From: Paenibacillus glycanilyticus
GTDB taxonomy: Bacteria > Bacillota > Bacilli > Paenibacillales > Paenibacillaceae
Length of the DNA: 64,000 bases
Direction: 5' to 3'
NCBI RefSeq assembly: GCF_023715145.1
Contig: NZ_JAMBNP010000012.1
Span: forward strand, 1-64,000
The number at the start of each line of letters is the position of its first letter. The stretch's first letter is position 1. This document shows, piece after piece, positions 44,016 through 51,432 of this stretch. Both the position numbers and the translations under genes were made by a program. Below the pieces are notes generated by a model that saw only the letters and a list, made by a program, of their open reading frames with translations, was not told the DNA's origin and ran no database searches.

Positions 44016-44057
44016 AGCACTTAAGGTCCATAGGTGACCTTAAGTGCTTTGTTTTTG
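44016..44057 (+). terminator. Terminator of the epimerase operon
   Basis: AGCACTTAAGGTC (44016-44028) pairs perfectly with GACCTTAAGTGCT (44036-44048) and is followed by TTGTTTTTG. Confidence 0.85.
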
Positions 44058-44071
44058 CCCGCGTAGAGGGA

Positions 44072-44164
44072 GTTAAGGTCCCTGAGGGATCTTAACAACG
44101 TGCGAAAGCTGCGTAATGCCCGATATCCGGGCGTGCTGAGGGCGCTTAAGTTCCATTCGGGAAC
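44072..44164 (+). repeat. Further hairpins sharing a TTAAGGTCC word
   Basis: After the terminator, GTTAAGGTCCC/GGGATCTTAAC (44072-44096), GCCCG/CGGGC (44118-44132) and GTTCC/GGAAC (44150-44164) follow each other. TTAAGGTCC-like words occur at 44021, 44073 and 44146. No ORF covers them. They resemble degenerate copies of the terminator stem. Confidence 0.5.
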
Positions 44165-44310
44165 GGACAAGCACAAGATATCTTGGCATAAAACGCTAAA
44201 TATTGGCATGTTCTTCCTATATCTTGCGGCAGTATACTAATCCGTGCATGGCGATGAAAGCGTTGCCAGCAGTCGTTGATTGAGGAAGGAGGGTTGTAGG
44301 GAGGCAAATC

Positions 44311-44349
44311 ATGCGATTGGCTTCAACCAAGAATAGCCATGGACAATGA
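44311..44349 (+). CDS. Possible 12-codon leader ORF before the glucanase
   Basis: ATG 44311 follows GGGAGG and encodes MRLASTKNSHGQ before TGA. It ends 26 bases before the glucanase start. It may be chance. Confidence 0.2.
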   Translation: MRLASTKNSHGQ

Positions 44350-44374
44350 GGCAGATTAGGGAGGAAATAGACGA

Positions 44375-47300
44375 ATGTATATGATGGTTCGGGAGCGGGC
44401 GACGAGAAAGCTCCTTGTATTGACGCTATGTACGGTTATGCTGGTCTCGCTCGTATCGTCCTTGTTTATCCGTGAGGCGAATGCCGCGGGCTCTTATCTC
44501 TTATCGCAAAATAAAACGGCATACGCTTCTTCCGTAGAAGGCGGAAATGCGGCGAATCTTGCGGTGGACGGTTCAACCGGCACGCGCTGGGGAAGCCAAT
44601 GGGGCGCAGACCCGCAATGGCTGTATGTCGATCTAGGCGCCAATGCCGCGATTGACCGCGTGAAGATCAACTGGGAAGGCGCCTATGCAAAGGCATATAA
44701 AATCCAGGTATCAAGCGATGAATCTACCTGGAACGATGTCTATTCCACAACAACCGCGGACGGCGGCGTGGATGATCTGACTCTCGCGGGCAGCGGCCGC
44801 TATGTCAGAGTGTACGGCACGCAGCGTGCCCTTTCCGCTTACGGTTATTCCATTCTGGAATTCGAAGTATACGGCACGGGCGGCTCAACGGCACCTCCGG
44901 TTGATTACGGTCCAAACGTTGCGCTGAACAAACCGGTGACCGTATCGTCGACTGAAAATTCTGCTTATTTGCCTCCGGGCTCGACGGCTGCTACTAACGC
45001 GGTAGACGGAAGCGCGGCAACACGCTGGTCGTCGAATGCCACCGACAATGAATGGATTTATGTGGATCTTGGGGCAGCCCATCAGATCGGCCGCGTCGTC
45101 CTGAATTGGGAGGCAGCAGCGGGGCGGGCTTACGATGTTCAAGTATCGAATAACGGCACGCAATGGACAACCGTCTATCGCGAGCTTCACTGGGCGGGAG
45201 GAAAGCACGAAATCCCGCTTTATACAAACGGCCGCTACGTTCGGATGAACGGCATTGGACGAGCAACAAGCTTTGGTTATTCGCTCCTTGAGCTTGAGGT
45301 TTATGATTATACCGCGGGCCAGCCGCAGCCGGTTTATACGATTCCTGCACTGCCAACTCCTGCAGCGGTGCAATCGGGCTCCGGCAGCTATCTGACGAAC
45401 GATATTCATATGCCTCAGCCGAAATATCCGGCCAACAAGTCTTCGAACATCTCGGCTCCGATTCCTTCGAATGACTGGTGGCAGTCGATTCTGATCAAGC
45501 CGTACGGCGACTATCTGGTGACTTTGCCGCTGAAAGCGAAGTACTTCCAGCAAGGCCTTGGCATTCTGAATCCGGGAGCGGGCTGGCTGTCATCGGACGG
45601 CAGGGCGGTGAATGCCGACGGCAATCCGGATCTGTACGTGATGTCAAGCAGCATCAATACATCCAAGCTGCAAACCCGCGTAACCGGGTATGGCGACTGG
45701 TCGGTAGATGCGGTAGTAAGCGACGATGCAACGGACAAAATGAAATCCACCTTCGTCAAAGGCTCGCCTTACGTCTACAATACCTTTGCTGATCCCAATT
45801 CGGTTGAGATCTATTCCTCGCTGATTACGCAGCTGTTTGATGACAACGGCAACTCCGTCCTGACGACGGAAGGCGCAACGCTGACAACCGACCACATCGG
45901 CGTGAAGCTGGTGAACACGGATGGCAGCGGCACATCGCATACGCGTTACTACGGGATTTTCGCTCCTGCGGGAACGGTCTTCAAGAAGGTTGGGGCCAAG
46001 GTGAAAATCCAGCTCGGCAGCGGCGGCAATTACCTGTCGGTTGGCGCTCTGCCGGCTGCTTCGAACCTGAACTACTATTACCAGCATGCCTATGCCTTCG
46101 TAACGGATACAAAGGTGAATTACGGCTATAGCGAATCCACTTCGCAAGTGACAACCGATTACGCGTTGACGACGGCGCTGAAGCGCACGGGCTTCTCGAA
46201 CCAGGCGCTGACCACGCTGCTTCCTCATCAATGGAAGGTGTCGTCGACGCCGCTTACGGCGCTTACTTATCCATCGGTCCGCGGTACATTGAAGGTGCGC
46301 GAAGGCAACGCCTTTACAACCGTTGACCGGTTCTACGGCATCGTGCCGCAATTCACCGAGCCGACGGATTCCGCTTATGACAGATCGCTGATGGTATCTT
46401 ACCTGAAAGCGCTGGATGAAGAAACGACCAGCAACTTGATGGCCGCCGATGCTTACTGGCAAGGCAAGAAGCTTCATCCGCTTGCGATGGGCGCTCTTGC
46501 GGCCAATGAGCTTGGCGAGACGGCTTACCGGGATAAGTTCCTGTCGCGGATCAAATCCATTCTGACGGACTGGTATACGTACACAAACGGCGAGCCGGAT
46601 TACTTCTTGTACTACAACTCCGATTGGGGTACGACTTATTACAAATCAAGCGAGTTCGGCGCGAACAACGGCATTACGGACCATCACTTCACGTATGGGT
46701 ACTACGTGTTTGCTTCCGCAGTTCTCGCAACGTTCGATAATGATTTCAAGACGCAATACGGTCCGATGATCGATCATCTTGTCCGCGATTATGCGAACCC
46801 TTCGCGCACGGATTCGATGTTCCCGTTCTTCCGCAGCTTTGACCCTTATGAAGGCCATTCATGGGCGGGCGGCTATGCGGATAATGATAACGGCAACAAC
46901 CAGGAAGCAGCGGGCGAATCGCTCTTTGGCTGGGTTGGACAATTCATATGGGCGCTGACGAATGGCGACACGGCCTTCCGCAATGCGGCGATCTATGGAT
47001 TTACGACCGAGCTTAACGCGGTGATGCAATACTGGTTCAACTATGACGGCGACAACTGGATTCCGCAATATGCGCACAAAACGGTTGGACAAGTCTATGG
47101 GGCATCCAATTTCTTCGGCACCTTCTTTAACGGAGATCCGGTATATGTATACGGTATTCACTGGCTTCCGACGGCCGAATATTTAACCAGCTACAGCCTA
47201 GCGCCGGGCAAAGCGGCAGGTCTGTACAGCGGCTTTGTAGCCGATAACGGCGGTCAGGAGACAGACTGGTATCATATCGTGTGGCCTATCCAGGCGTTAA

Positions 47301-48454
47301 GCGATCCGCAGGCGGTCATTAACAAATGGAGCGCGGCAAGCATGCAGAAGAACGAGATCTTCAATACGTATTGGTTCATTCATAACATGCAGACTCTTGG
47401 CACGCGCACAAAGGATGTCTGGGCAACTGGCTGGACAAGCGCCACGGTATATAAGAAAGGCAGCGCCTACTCCGCTCAAGTCTGGAATCCGACATCAAAT
47501 CCCGTAACGGTAACCTTCAAGAACGCTGCCGGAACCACAGGTACGGCGGTAGTAGCCGCGAGGTCGCTCGTTACGGTTAATCCGATGGCGAACTCCAATG
47601 CCGGCGATAACTGGGCGCCCATCGGCAGCGGCGGAGACAATGGCAATAGCGGGAACAATGGAAACGATACAAACGTAGCGCTTAATAAAACCGTAACGGT
47701 ATCGTCGACCGAGGCGCCTTTTGCCGGTGCCAATGCGGTGGACGGCAACTCGCAGACCCGGTGGGCTTCGGCTGCCAATGCCGATCCGCAAACCCTTACG
47801 ATTAATCTTGGCTCCTCGCAGCAGCTTAGCCGCATCAAGCTGAACTGGGAGACGGCGTACGGCAAATCGTATAAAATCCAAGTCTCGGCCGACGGAAACA
47901 GCTGGTCCGACATCTATACAACAACAACCGGTGACGGCGGCACGGATGACTTTACCGTGACGGGAACGGGACGTTATGTCCGGATTAACATGACCGAACG
48001 CGGCACGATCTACGGCTATTCGCTTTATGAAGCAGAAGTATACGGCCATGCCGCAACCGCTTCAAACGCAACGTTGTTGTCCATAGGCAAGACAGCAACG
48101 GCTTCCACTTACCAAGATCCGTTCGTTCCGGCATCCGCTGTGGATGGTGATCCGGGTACGCGCTGGGGTTCGGTGGCAGGCGCCGATCCGCAGTGGATCA
48201 CGGTGGATCTTGGGCAAAACCGTACCGTGACCAACATCAAGCTGAAATGGGAAACCGCTTATGCCAAATCGTTCAAGCTGCAAGTCTCGGCGGACGGCAA
48301 CAGCTGGACGGACCTGTACAGCACAACAGCCGGCACTGGCGCGGAGCTAGACCAGAATGTGAGCGGCAACGGCCGTTATGTACGCATGCTGGGCACGGAA
48401 CGCGGCACGCAGTGGGGTTACTCGCTTTGGAGCTTTGACGTGTACGGGTACTAA
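44375..48454 (+). CDS. GH81 endo-beta-1,3-glucanase with four F5/8-type modules
   Basis: 1359 residues. Signal peptide about 1-37. Two coagulation-factor-5/8 (discoidin/CBM32-like) modules at about 40-168 and 176-312. The GH81 catalytic region spans about 345-1065: NDWWQSILIKPYGDYLVTLPLKAKYF at its start and the active-site stretch DNDNGNNQEAAGESLFGW at about 840, which carries the conserved Glu residues. Two more F5/8 modules follow at about 1104-1225 and 1235-1358. The repeated RWGS/RWAS and GRYVR motifs mark each module. It is secreted and hydrolyses laminarin or fungal-wall glucan. GGGAGG upstream; terminator after. Confidence 0.92.
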   Translation: MYMMVRERATRKLLVLTLCTVMLVSLVSSLFIREANAAGSYLLSQNKTAYASSVEGGNAANLAVDGSTGTRWGSQWGADPQWLYVDLGANAAIDRVKINWEGAYAKAYKIQVSSDESTWNDVYSTTTADGGVDDLTLAGSGRYVRVYGTQRALSAYGYSILEFEVYGTGGSTAPPVDYGPNVALNKPVTVSSTENSAYLPPGSTAATNAVDGSAATRWSSNATDNEWIYVDLGAAHQIGRVVLNWEAAAGRAYDVQVSNNGTQWTTVYRELHWAGGKHEIPLYTNGRYVRMNGIGRATSFGYSLLELEVYDYTAGQPQPVYTIPALPTPAAVQSGSGSYLTNDIHMPQPKYPANKSSNISAPIPSNDWWQSILIKPYGDYLVTLPLKAKYFQQGLGILNPGAGWLSSDGRAVNADGNPDLYVMSSSINTSKLQTRVTGYGDWSVDAVVSDDATDKMKSTFVKGSPYVYNTFADPNSVEIYSSLITQLFDDNGNSVLTTEGATLTTDHIGVKLVNTDGSGTSHTRYYGIFAPAGTVFKKVGAKVKIQLGSGGNYLSVGALPAASNLNYYYQHAYAFVTDTKVNYGYSESTSQVTTDYALTTALKRTGFSNQALTTLLPHQWKVSSTPLTALTYPSVRGTLKVREGNAFTTVDRFYGIVPQFTEPTDSAYDRSLMVSYLKALDEETTSNLMAADAYWQGKKLHPLAMGALAANELGETAYRDKFLSRIKSILTDWYTYTNGEPDYFLYYNSDWGTTYYKSSEFGANNGITDHHFTYGYYVFASAVLATFDNDFKTQYGPMIDHLVRDYANPSRTDSMFPFFRSFDPYEGHSWAGGYADNDNGNNQEAAGESLFGWVGQFIWALTNGDTAFRNAAIYGFTTELNAVMQYWFNYDGDNWIPQYAHKTVGQVYGASNFFGTFFNGDPVYVYGIHWLPTAEYLTSYSLAPGKAAGLYSGFVADNGGQETDWYHIVWPIQALSDPQAVINKWSAASMQKNEIFNTYWFIHNMQTLGTRTKDVWATGWTSATVYKKGSAYSAQVWNPTSNPVTVTFKNAAGTTGTAVVAARSLVTVNPMANSNAGDNWAPIGSGGDNGNSGNNGNDTNVALNKTVTVSSTEAPFAGANAVDGNSQTRWASAANADPQTLTINLGSSQQLSRIKLNWETAYGKSYKIQVSADGNSWSDIYTTTTGDGGTDDFTVTGTGRYVRINMTERGTIYGYSLYEAEVYGHAATASNATLLSIGKTATASTYQDPFVPASAVDGDPGTRWGSVAGADPQWITVDLGQNRTVTNIKLKWETAYAKSFKLQVSADGNSWTDLYSTTAGTGAELDQNVSGNGRYVRMLGTERGTQWGYSLWSFDVYGY

Positions 48455-48458
48455 TGGG

Positions 48459-48502
48459 AACGAAAAGATTGTCCCGCATGGGGCAGTCTTTTCGTTTTTG
48501 TA
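48459..48502 (+). terminator. Terminator of the glucanase gene
   Basis: AACGAAAAGATTGTCCC pairs with GGGCAGTCTTTTCGTT and is followed by TTTTTG. Confidence 0.8.
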
Positions 48503-48507
48503 GTCCT

Positions 48508-48627
48508 GCTGACTTGTGGCAAAAATCAGGAGGCGAGAAGCTCGAAGAGTTCTATCTGAAATGGTACGATGATAACAAAGATACGGCTTTCCTCGCGAAA
48601 GACATGTGGAAATTCATTCAGAATTAA
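48508..48627 (+). pseudogene. C-terminal fragment of a lost gene
   Basis: An open frame without a start codon runs DLWQKSGGEKLEEFYLKWYD, then NKDTAFLAKDMWKFIQN and TAA. It has the look of a real protein end, but the beginning has been replaced by the glucanase terminator region. Parent family not recognised with confidence. Indicates a deletion between the glucanase and the next remnant. Confidence 0.5.
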
Positions 48628-48638
48628 GAGGGATACGA

Positions 48639-48897
48639 TTGAGATTCGCAGATACGACTGCCGGCGTTCCTTATGCGAAAGACCCTGCCGTTGTCCGGTA
48701 TAAAGGGAAGTATTGGATGTATTATTCCAGAGGGCCGTTCACGGACGGCCGCTGGGGGATCGGCATTGCGGAAAGCAGCGATCTGGAGCATTGGACCAAG
48801 GTTGGGAAGGAAACAATGATCACGGCAAGACCTGGTATTTGTCCAAGGCGGAGATTGGGTGGCAGGATAGCGTTCCTTATGTAATAGCAGGCGAATA
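48639..48897 (+). pseudogene. Frameshifted, deleted remnant of a GH43-like glycosidase
   Basis: A TTG (48639) with AGAGGGA upstream starts RFADTTAGVPYAKDPAVVRY, then KGKYWMYYSRGPFTDGRWGI and IAESSDLEHWTKVG, the typical beta-propeller start of GH43-like enzymes (DPAVVRYKGKYWMYYS). At about 48810 the frame switches, and NNDHGKTWYLSKAEIGWQDS continues to PYVIAGE and TAG at 48897. The middle of the enzyme (about 150-200 residues) is missing. Confidence 0.65.
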
Positions 48898-48916
48898 GGC
48901 AGTCCCGCTTATCTCG

Positions 48917-48953
48917 ACAACATGCCGCATGAATGCGGCATGTTGTTTTTTGT
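48917..48953 (+). terminator. Terminator between remnant and sdpR
   Basis: ACAACATGCCGCAT pairs with ATGCGGCATGTTGT over GA, followed by TTTTTTG. Confidence 0.85.
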
Positions 48954-48978
48954 GATGCGAACAAAAAAGGGTGAATGA

Positions 48979-49023
48979 TTGCTTGCTTTTATTCGATATT
49001 TAGAATATTATCTAAATATCGAA
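48979..49023 (+). promoter_or_regulatory. sdpR promoter and operator
   Basis: TTGCTT (48979-48984), 16-bp spacer, TAGAAT (49001-49006). The -10 box is inside a 32-bp palindrome with perfect 13-bp arms TTCGATATTTAGA (48992-49004) and TCTAAATATCGAA (49011-49023). Binding of the ArsR-like protein here would block RNA polymerase. Confidence 0.7.
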
Positions 49024-49052
49024 ATAGTTCTTGGAGAGAGGAGTGAACCAAC

Positions 49053-49319
49053 TTGAACGACGCTTTCAAGGCGTTGTCCGATCCGACAAGACGACAGATC
49101 CTTCAATTGTTGAAGGAACAGGATCTGTCCGCCGGACAAATCGCCGACCATTTTAATATATCAAAGCCGAGCATTTCCCATCACTTGAATCTGCTTAAGC
49201 AAGCTAAGCTGGTTACGGAGGAACGGCAGGGTCAGAACCGGGTATACTCGCTGAACATGACCGTCGTACAGGAAGCAATGGGCTGGTTCCTCGGGATACT
49301 CGGGACGAAAGGGGATTGA
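49053..49319 (+). CDS. sdpR: SdpR-like ArsR-family autorepressor
   Basis: 88 residues. Winged helix ALSDPTRRQILQLLKE, LSAGQIADHFNISKPSISHHLNLLKQAKLVTEE. TTG start at 49053 with GAGAGGAGTG upstream. In Bacillus subtilis SdpR represses the sdpRI operon until SdpI sequesters it on toxin binding. The stop is next to the sdpI start (1 base between). The palindrome upstream supports autoregulation. No metal-binding Cys motif. Confidence 0.9.
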   Translation: MNDAFKALSDPTRRQILQLLKEQDLSAGQIADHFNISKPSISHHLNLLKQAKLVTEERQGQNRVYSLNMTVVQEAMGWFLGILGTKGD

Positions 49320-49320
49320 A

Positions 49321-50007
49321 ATGAAGATGGACCAAACAACTAATCAGACGGTACGGTGGACCAAGCAGGACTGGATCTTGCTCGTTGTTAACGCTGTTAT
49401 CTTTGGAGTTATATTTCTCCTGTTCAATCATCAGCTTCCGGATGTCGTTGGCAGCCACTACAATATTCGCGGGGAGCAGGACGGAACGATGGCCAAATCC
49501 AGCATGTGGCTCGTATATGCGGGGATCGGCATCGCGCTGCCCGTTTTTCTCTCGGTGATTCGAAATGTCGATCCGCGCCGCGAGAACTATGCCCGGTTCA
49601 GCGGTTATTACATGCTGATACGGTGGACGGTCAGCCTGTTTATTCATGGTGCTTTTGTGCTGATGATCCTGCAAAACCTCGATTATGATCTGCCTTTTGT
49701 AAATATCGTCATTGGCGGGCTAGGCGTGATGTGGATGATCATCGGCAACCGGATGGGACAGGTGCGCAGCAACTTTTTCGTCGGGATCAAGACGCCCTGG
49801 GCGATCTCCGATGAGAACAATTGGCGCAGGACGCACCGGATAGGGGCAAGATTATGGTTTATTGCGGGGGTTCTGATGCTTCTGGGAGCATGCTTGCTGC
49901 CTGCTAAATGGCTTGTTGCGGTGCTGGGTGTAGGGATTGTGGTGAGCGTGGTTATTCCGTATCTGTATTCGTATTTGTTGTATGCCGGGGCGAAGAGGAA
50001 GAGTTGA
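49321..50007 (+). CDS. sdpI: SdpI-like immunity/signal transducing membrane protein
   Basis: 228 residues. Six or so membrane helices; FNHQLPDVVGSHYNIRGEQDGT is the DUF1648 start, and VGIKTPWAISDENNWRRTHRIGARLWFI is the SdpI domain signature. In B. subtilis it gives immunity to the SDP toxin and controls SdpR. No sdpABC toxin genes are visible here, so it may protect from foreign toxin or serve as a sensor. Immediate follow-on of sdpR. Confidence 0.9.
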   Translation: MKMDQTTNQTVRWTKQDWILLVVNAVIFGVIFLLFNHQLPDVVGSHYNIRGEQDGTMAKSSMWLVYAGIGIALPVFLSVIRNVDPRRENYARFSGYYMLIRWTVSLFIHGAFVLMILQNLDYDLPFVNIVIGGLGVMWMIIGNRMGQVRSNFFVGIKTPWAISDENNWRRTHRIGARLWFIAGVLMLLGACLLPAKWLVAVLGVGIVVSVVIPYLYSYLLYAGAKRKS

Positions 50008-50037
50008 GATGGGACGAGGCGAAGAGTTGAGATGAAA

Positions 50038-50076
50038 AACAGCTTGGCAGGGGTTATCCTGCCAAGCTGTTCTTTG
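50038..50076 (+). terminator. Terminator of sdpRI
   Basis: AACAGCTTGGCAGG pairs with CCTGCCAAGCTGTT over about six bases, followed by CTTTGTTT. Confidence 0.85.
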
Positions 50077-50130
50077 TTTAGGGCTGGAATTCATGCAGCA
50101 AAATGCGCCTTTTACGCTGCGTAACTTGAA

Positions 50131-50217
50131 CTACATTGGATTGCATGCAGGATAATCCACGCATTTTCATTGGATGAAGCTGGTTAGGTGATTTGTACTG
50201 TAGGAAATCCAATGTAG
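50131..50217. repeat. Long-range inverted repeat flanking the palindrome array
   Basis: CTACATTGGATT (50131-50142) is the exact inverse of AATCCAATGTAG (50206-50217). A second pair, AAAATGCG (50099-50106) and CGCATTTT (50159-50166), overlaps it. Looks like a dispersed intergenic repeat; its right arm ends where the array begins. Confidence 0.6.
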
Positions 50218-50573
50218 CGATTTTCCCGAAGAAAGGGCGTCTTCGGGAAAACGCTTAAGACCGCGATTTTCCCGAAGAAAAGGCGTCTTCGGGAAAACGC
50301 TTAGACCGCGATTTTCCCGAAGAAAAGGCGTCTTCGGGAAAACGCTTAGGACCGCGATTTTCCCGAAGCAAAAGCGTCTTCGGGAAAACGCTTAGACCGC
50401 GATTTTCCCAAAGAAAAGCACTTCGGGAAAACGCTTAGACCGCGATTTTCCCGAAGCAAAAGCGTCTTCGGGAAAACGCTTGGACCGCGATTTTCCCAAA
50501 GAAAAGCACTTCGGGAAAACGCTTGGGAAACCGCGATTTTTCTAAAGTCCAAGAAACGACTTTAGAAAAACGC
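50217..50573. repeat. Array of eight bulged palindromic units (43-46 bp each)
   Basis: Unit starts: 50217, 50263, 50308, 50354, 50399, 50442, 50487, 50533. Each unit reads GCGATTTTCCCGAAG, a loop of about 8-12 bases, CTTCGGGAAAACGC, then a linker ending in ACC. The left arm has one extra A after GCG in every unit, giving a conserved single-base bulge. Units 5 and 7 carry a C-A mismatch (CCCAAAG). Unit 8 has a different stem, GCGATTTTTCTAAAGTC against GACTTTAGAAAAACGC, yet keeps the pairing and the bulge. Lies between the convergent sdpI and tetR genes; unit 8 abuts the tetR stop codon. Confidence 0.95.
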
Positions 50574-51260
50574 TTAAGAAACTCCAAAAGTAATTTTCCG
50601 AACCAAATAATCGACCTTCTCCGACATAGCCTCGTCATTAATCTGGGAAAGAACATCGGCCTTGAACAACTGCTGCTTCTTAATCTGATAATAGTCCCAA
50701 ATCGCATTGCGTAAAGTAAGATTATTTCTCATTAAATAATGAGGATCTAGAAGCTTCTGGAATATCAGCTCGTCTTGCAAAATATAAAGCATCGCATTCA
50801 AATCATTCATATACCCTTCCGCAATTCCCCGCTCATAAAACGCCCGCAGCCGGCCGTTCCGATCGCTAATCGCCACTTCAATGGAAGCCAGGAACTGAGG
50901 ATATACCTCGCGCAAATCCTGGAAAAAGGGCTCCGTACCGTAGTTAGCAATAAGCAGCGTCTGGGAGAAGGTGGACTGGAAGCCCTTGATATAAGCTTCG
51001 GGACTTCCTTCGAGCAGCTGGGCTTCGTCGCAAACTAAATATTTAATATAAAGGGCTGTCAGCCGTTCAATGATCTCGTCACGAGAAGGAAAGTACTTGT
51101 ATAAAGTCGCTTTGGATAAGTCCATCGCCTTGGCGATGTCATCCATGCGAAGTCCCTGAAAACCGTTTGTCTTAACGGGATGCAGAAGCTTGACGACATA
51201 TTTGTTTTTCGTCGCTTCATCGGTGTATCGGCAGTTCTGCGTTTCGTTGGTTGTCTCCAT
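50574..51260 (-). CDS. TetR-family transcriptional regulator
   Basis: 228 residues from ATG 51260. Helix-turn-helix GLRMDDIAKAMDLSKATLYKYFPSRDEIIERLTALY near residues 35-70. The remainder is a helical ligand-binding part. AGAGG is upstream of this ATG; the longer frame is not supported. Divergent from the MFS exporter, whose promoter holds a palindrome over the -35 box. Probably its repressor. Confidence 0.88.
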   Translation of the reverse strand: METTNETQNCRYTDEATKNKYVVKLLHPVKTNGFQGLRMDDIAKAMDLSKATLYKYFPSRDEIIERLTALYIKYLVCDEAQLLEGSPEAYIKGFQSTFSQTLLIANYGTEPFFQDLREVYPQFLASIEVAISDRNGRLRAFYERGIAEGYMNDLNAMLYILQDELIFQKLLDPHYLMRNNLTLRNAIWDYYQIKKQQLFKADVLSQINDEAMSEKVDYLVRKITFGVS

Positions 51261-51345
51261 AAAGCGTTCAACCTCTCTTCCTACTATGTAAGAGTATACA
51301 CGAATTTGTCGGATAAATAAATTGGTCAATCTAAACTAATTTTAT

Positions 51346-51359
51346 GTAAATGAGTTTAC
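51346..51359. promoter_or_regulatory. Candidate TetR operator
   Basis: GTAAA-TGAG-TTTAC, a perfect palindrome overlapping the -35 hexamer of the exporter gene. Confidence 0.5.
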
Positions 51360-51383
51360 TTTGACTAAATTTTGCAGTATGAT
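51355..51383 (+). promoter_or_regulatory. Promoter of the MFS exporter
   Basis: -35 TTTACT (51355-51360), 17-bp spacer, -10 TATGAT (51378-51383), 50 bases before the start codon. Confidence 0.6.
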
Positions 51384-51432
51384 CATTTCTACAAACGGCC
51401 CACGCGGCTATTAGATAGGAGCAGAAGAACTT

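Noticed and set aside
45644..46477. 277-codon minus-strand frame
   Set aside because: Antisense to the GH81 catalytic domain; Arg/Val-rich shadow composition.
50217..50573. CRISPR array
   Set aside because: Units are contiguous with short, nearly constant linkers, not unique 30-40 bp spacers; each unit is itself a hairpin and no cas gene is near.
50346..50707. Short minus-strand frames of 68 and 90 codons over the palindrome array
   Set aside because: Translated repeats of the array itself, open only because the repeat lacks stops; no start signals.
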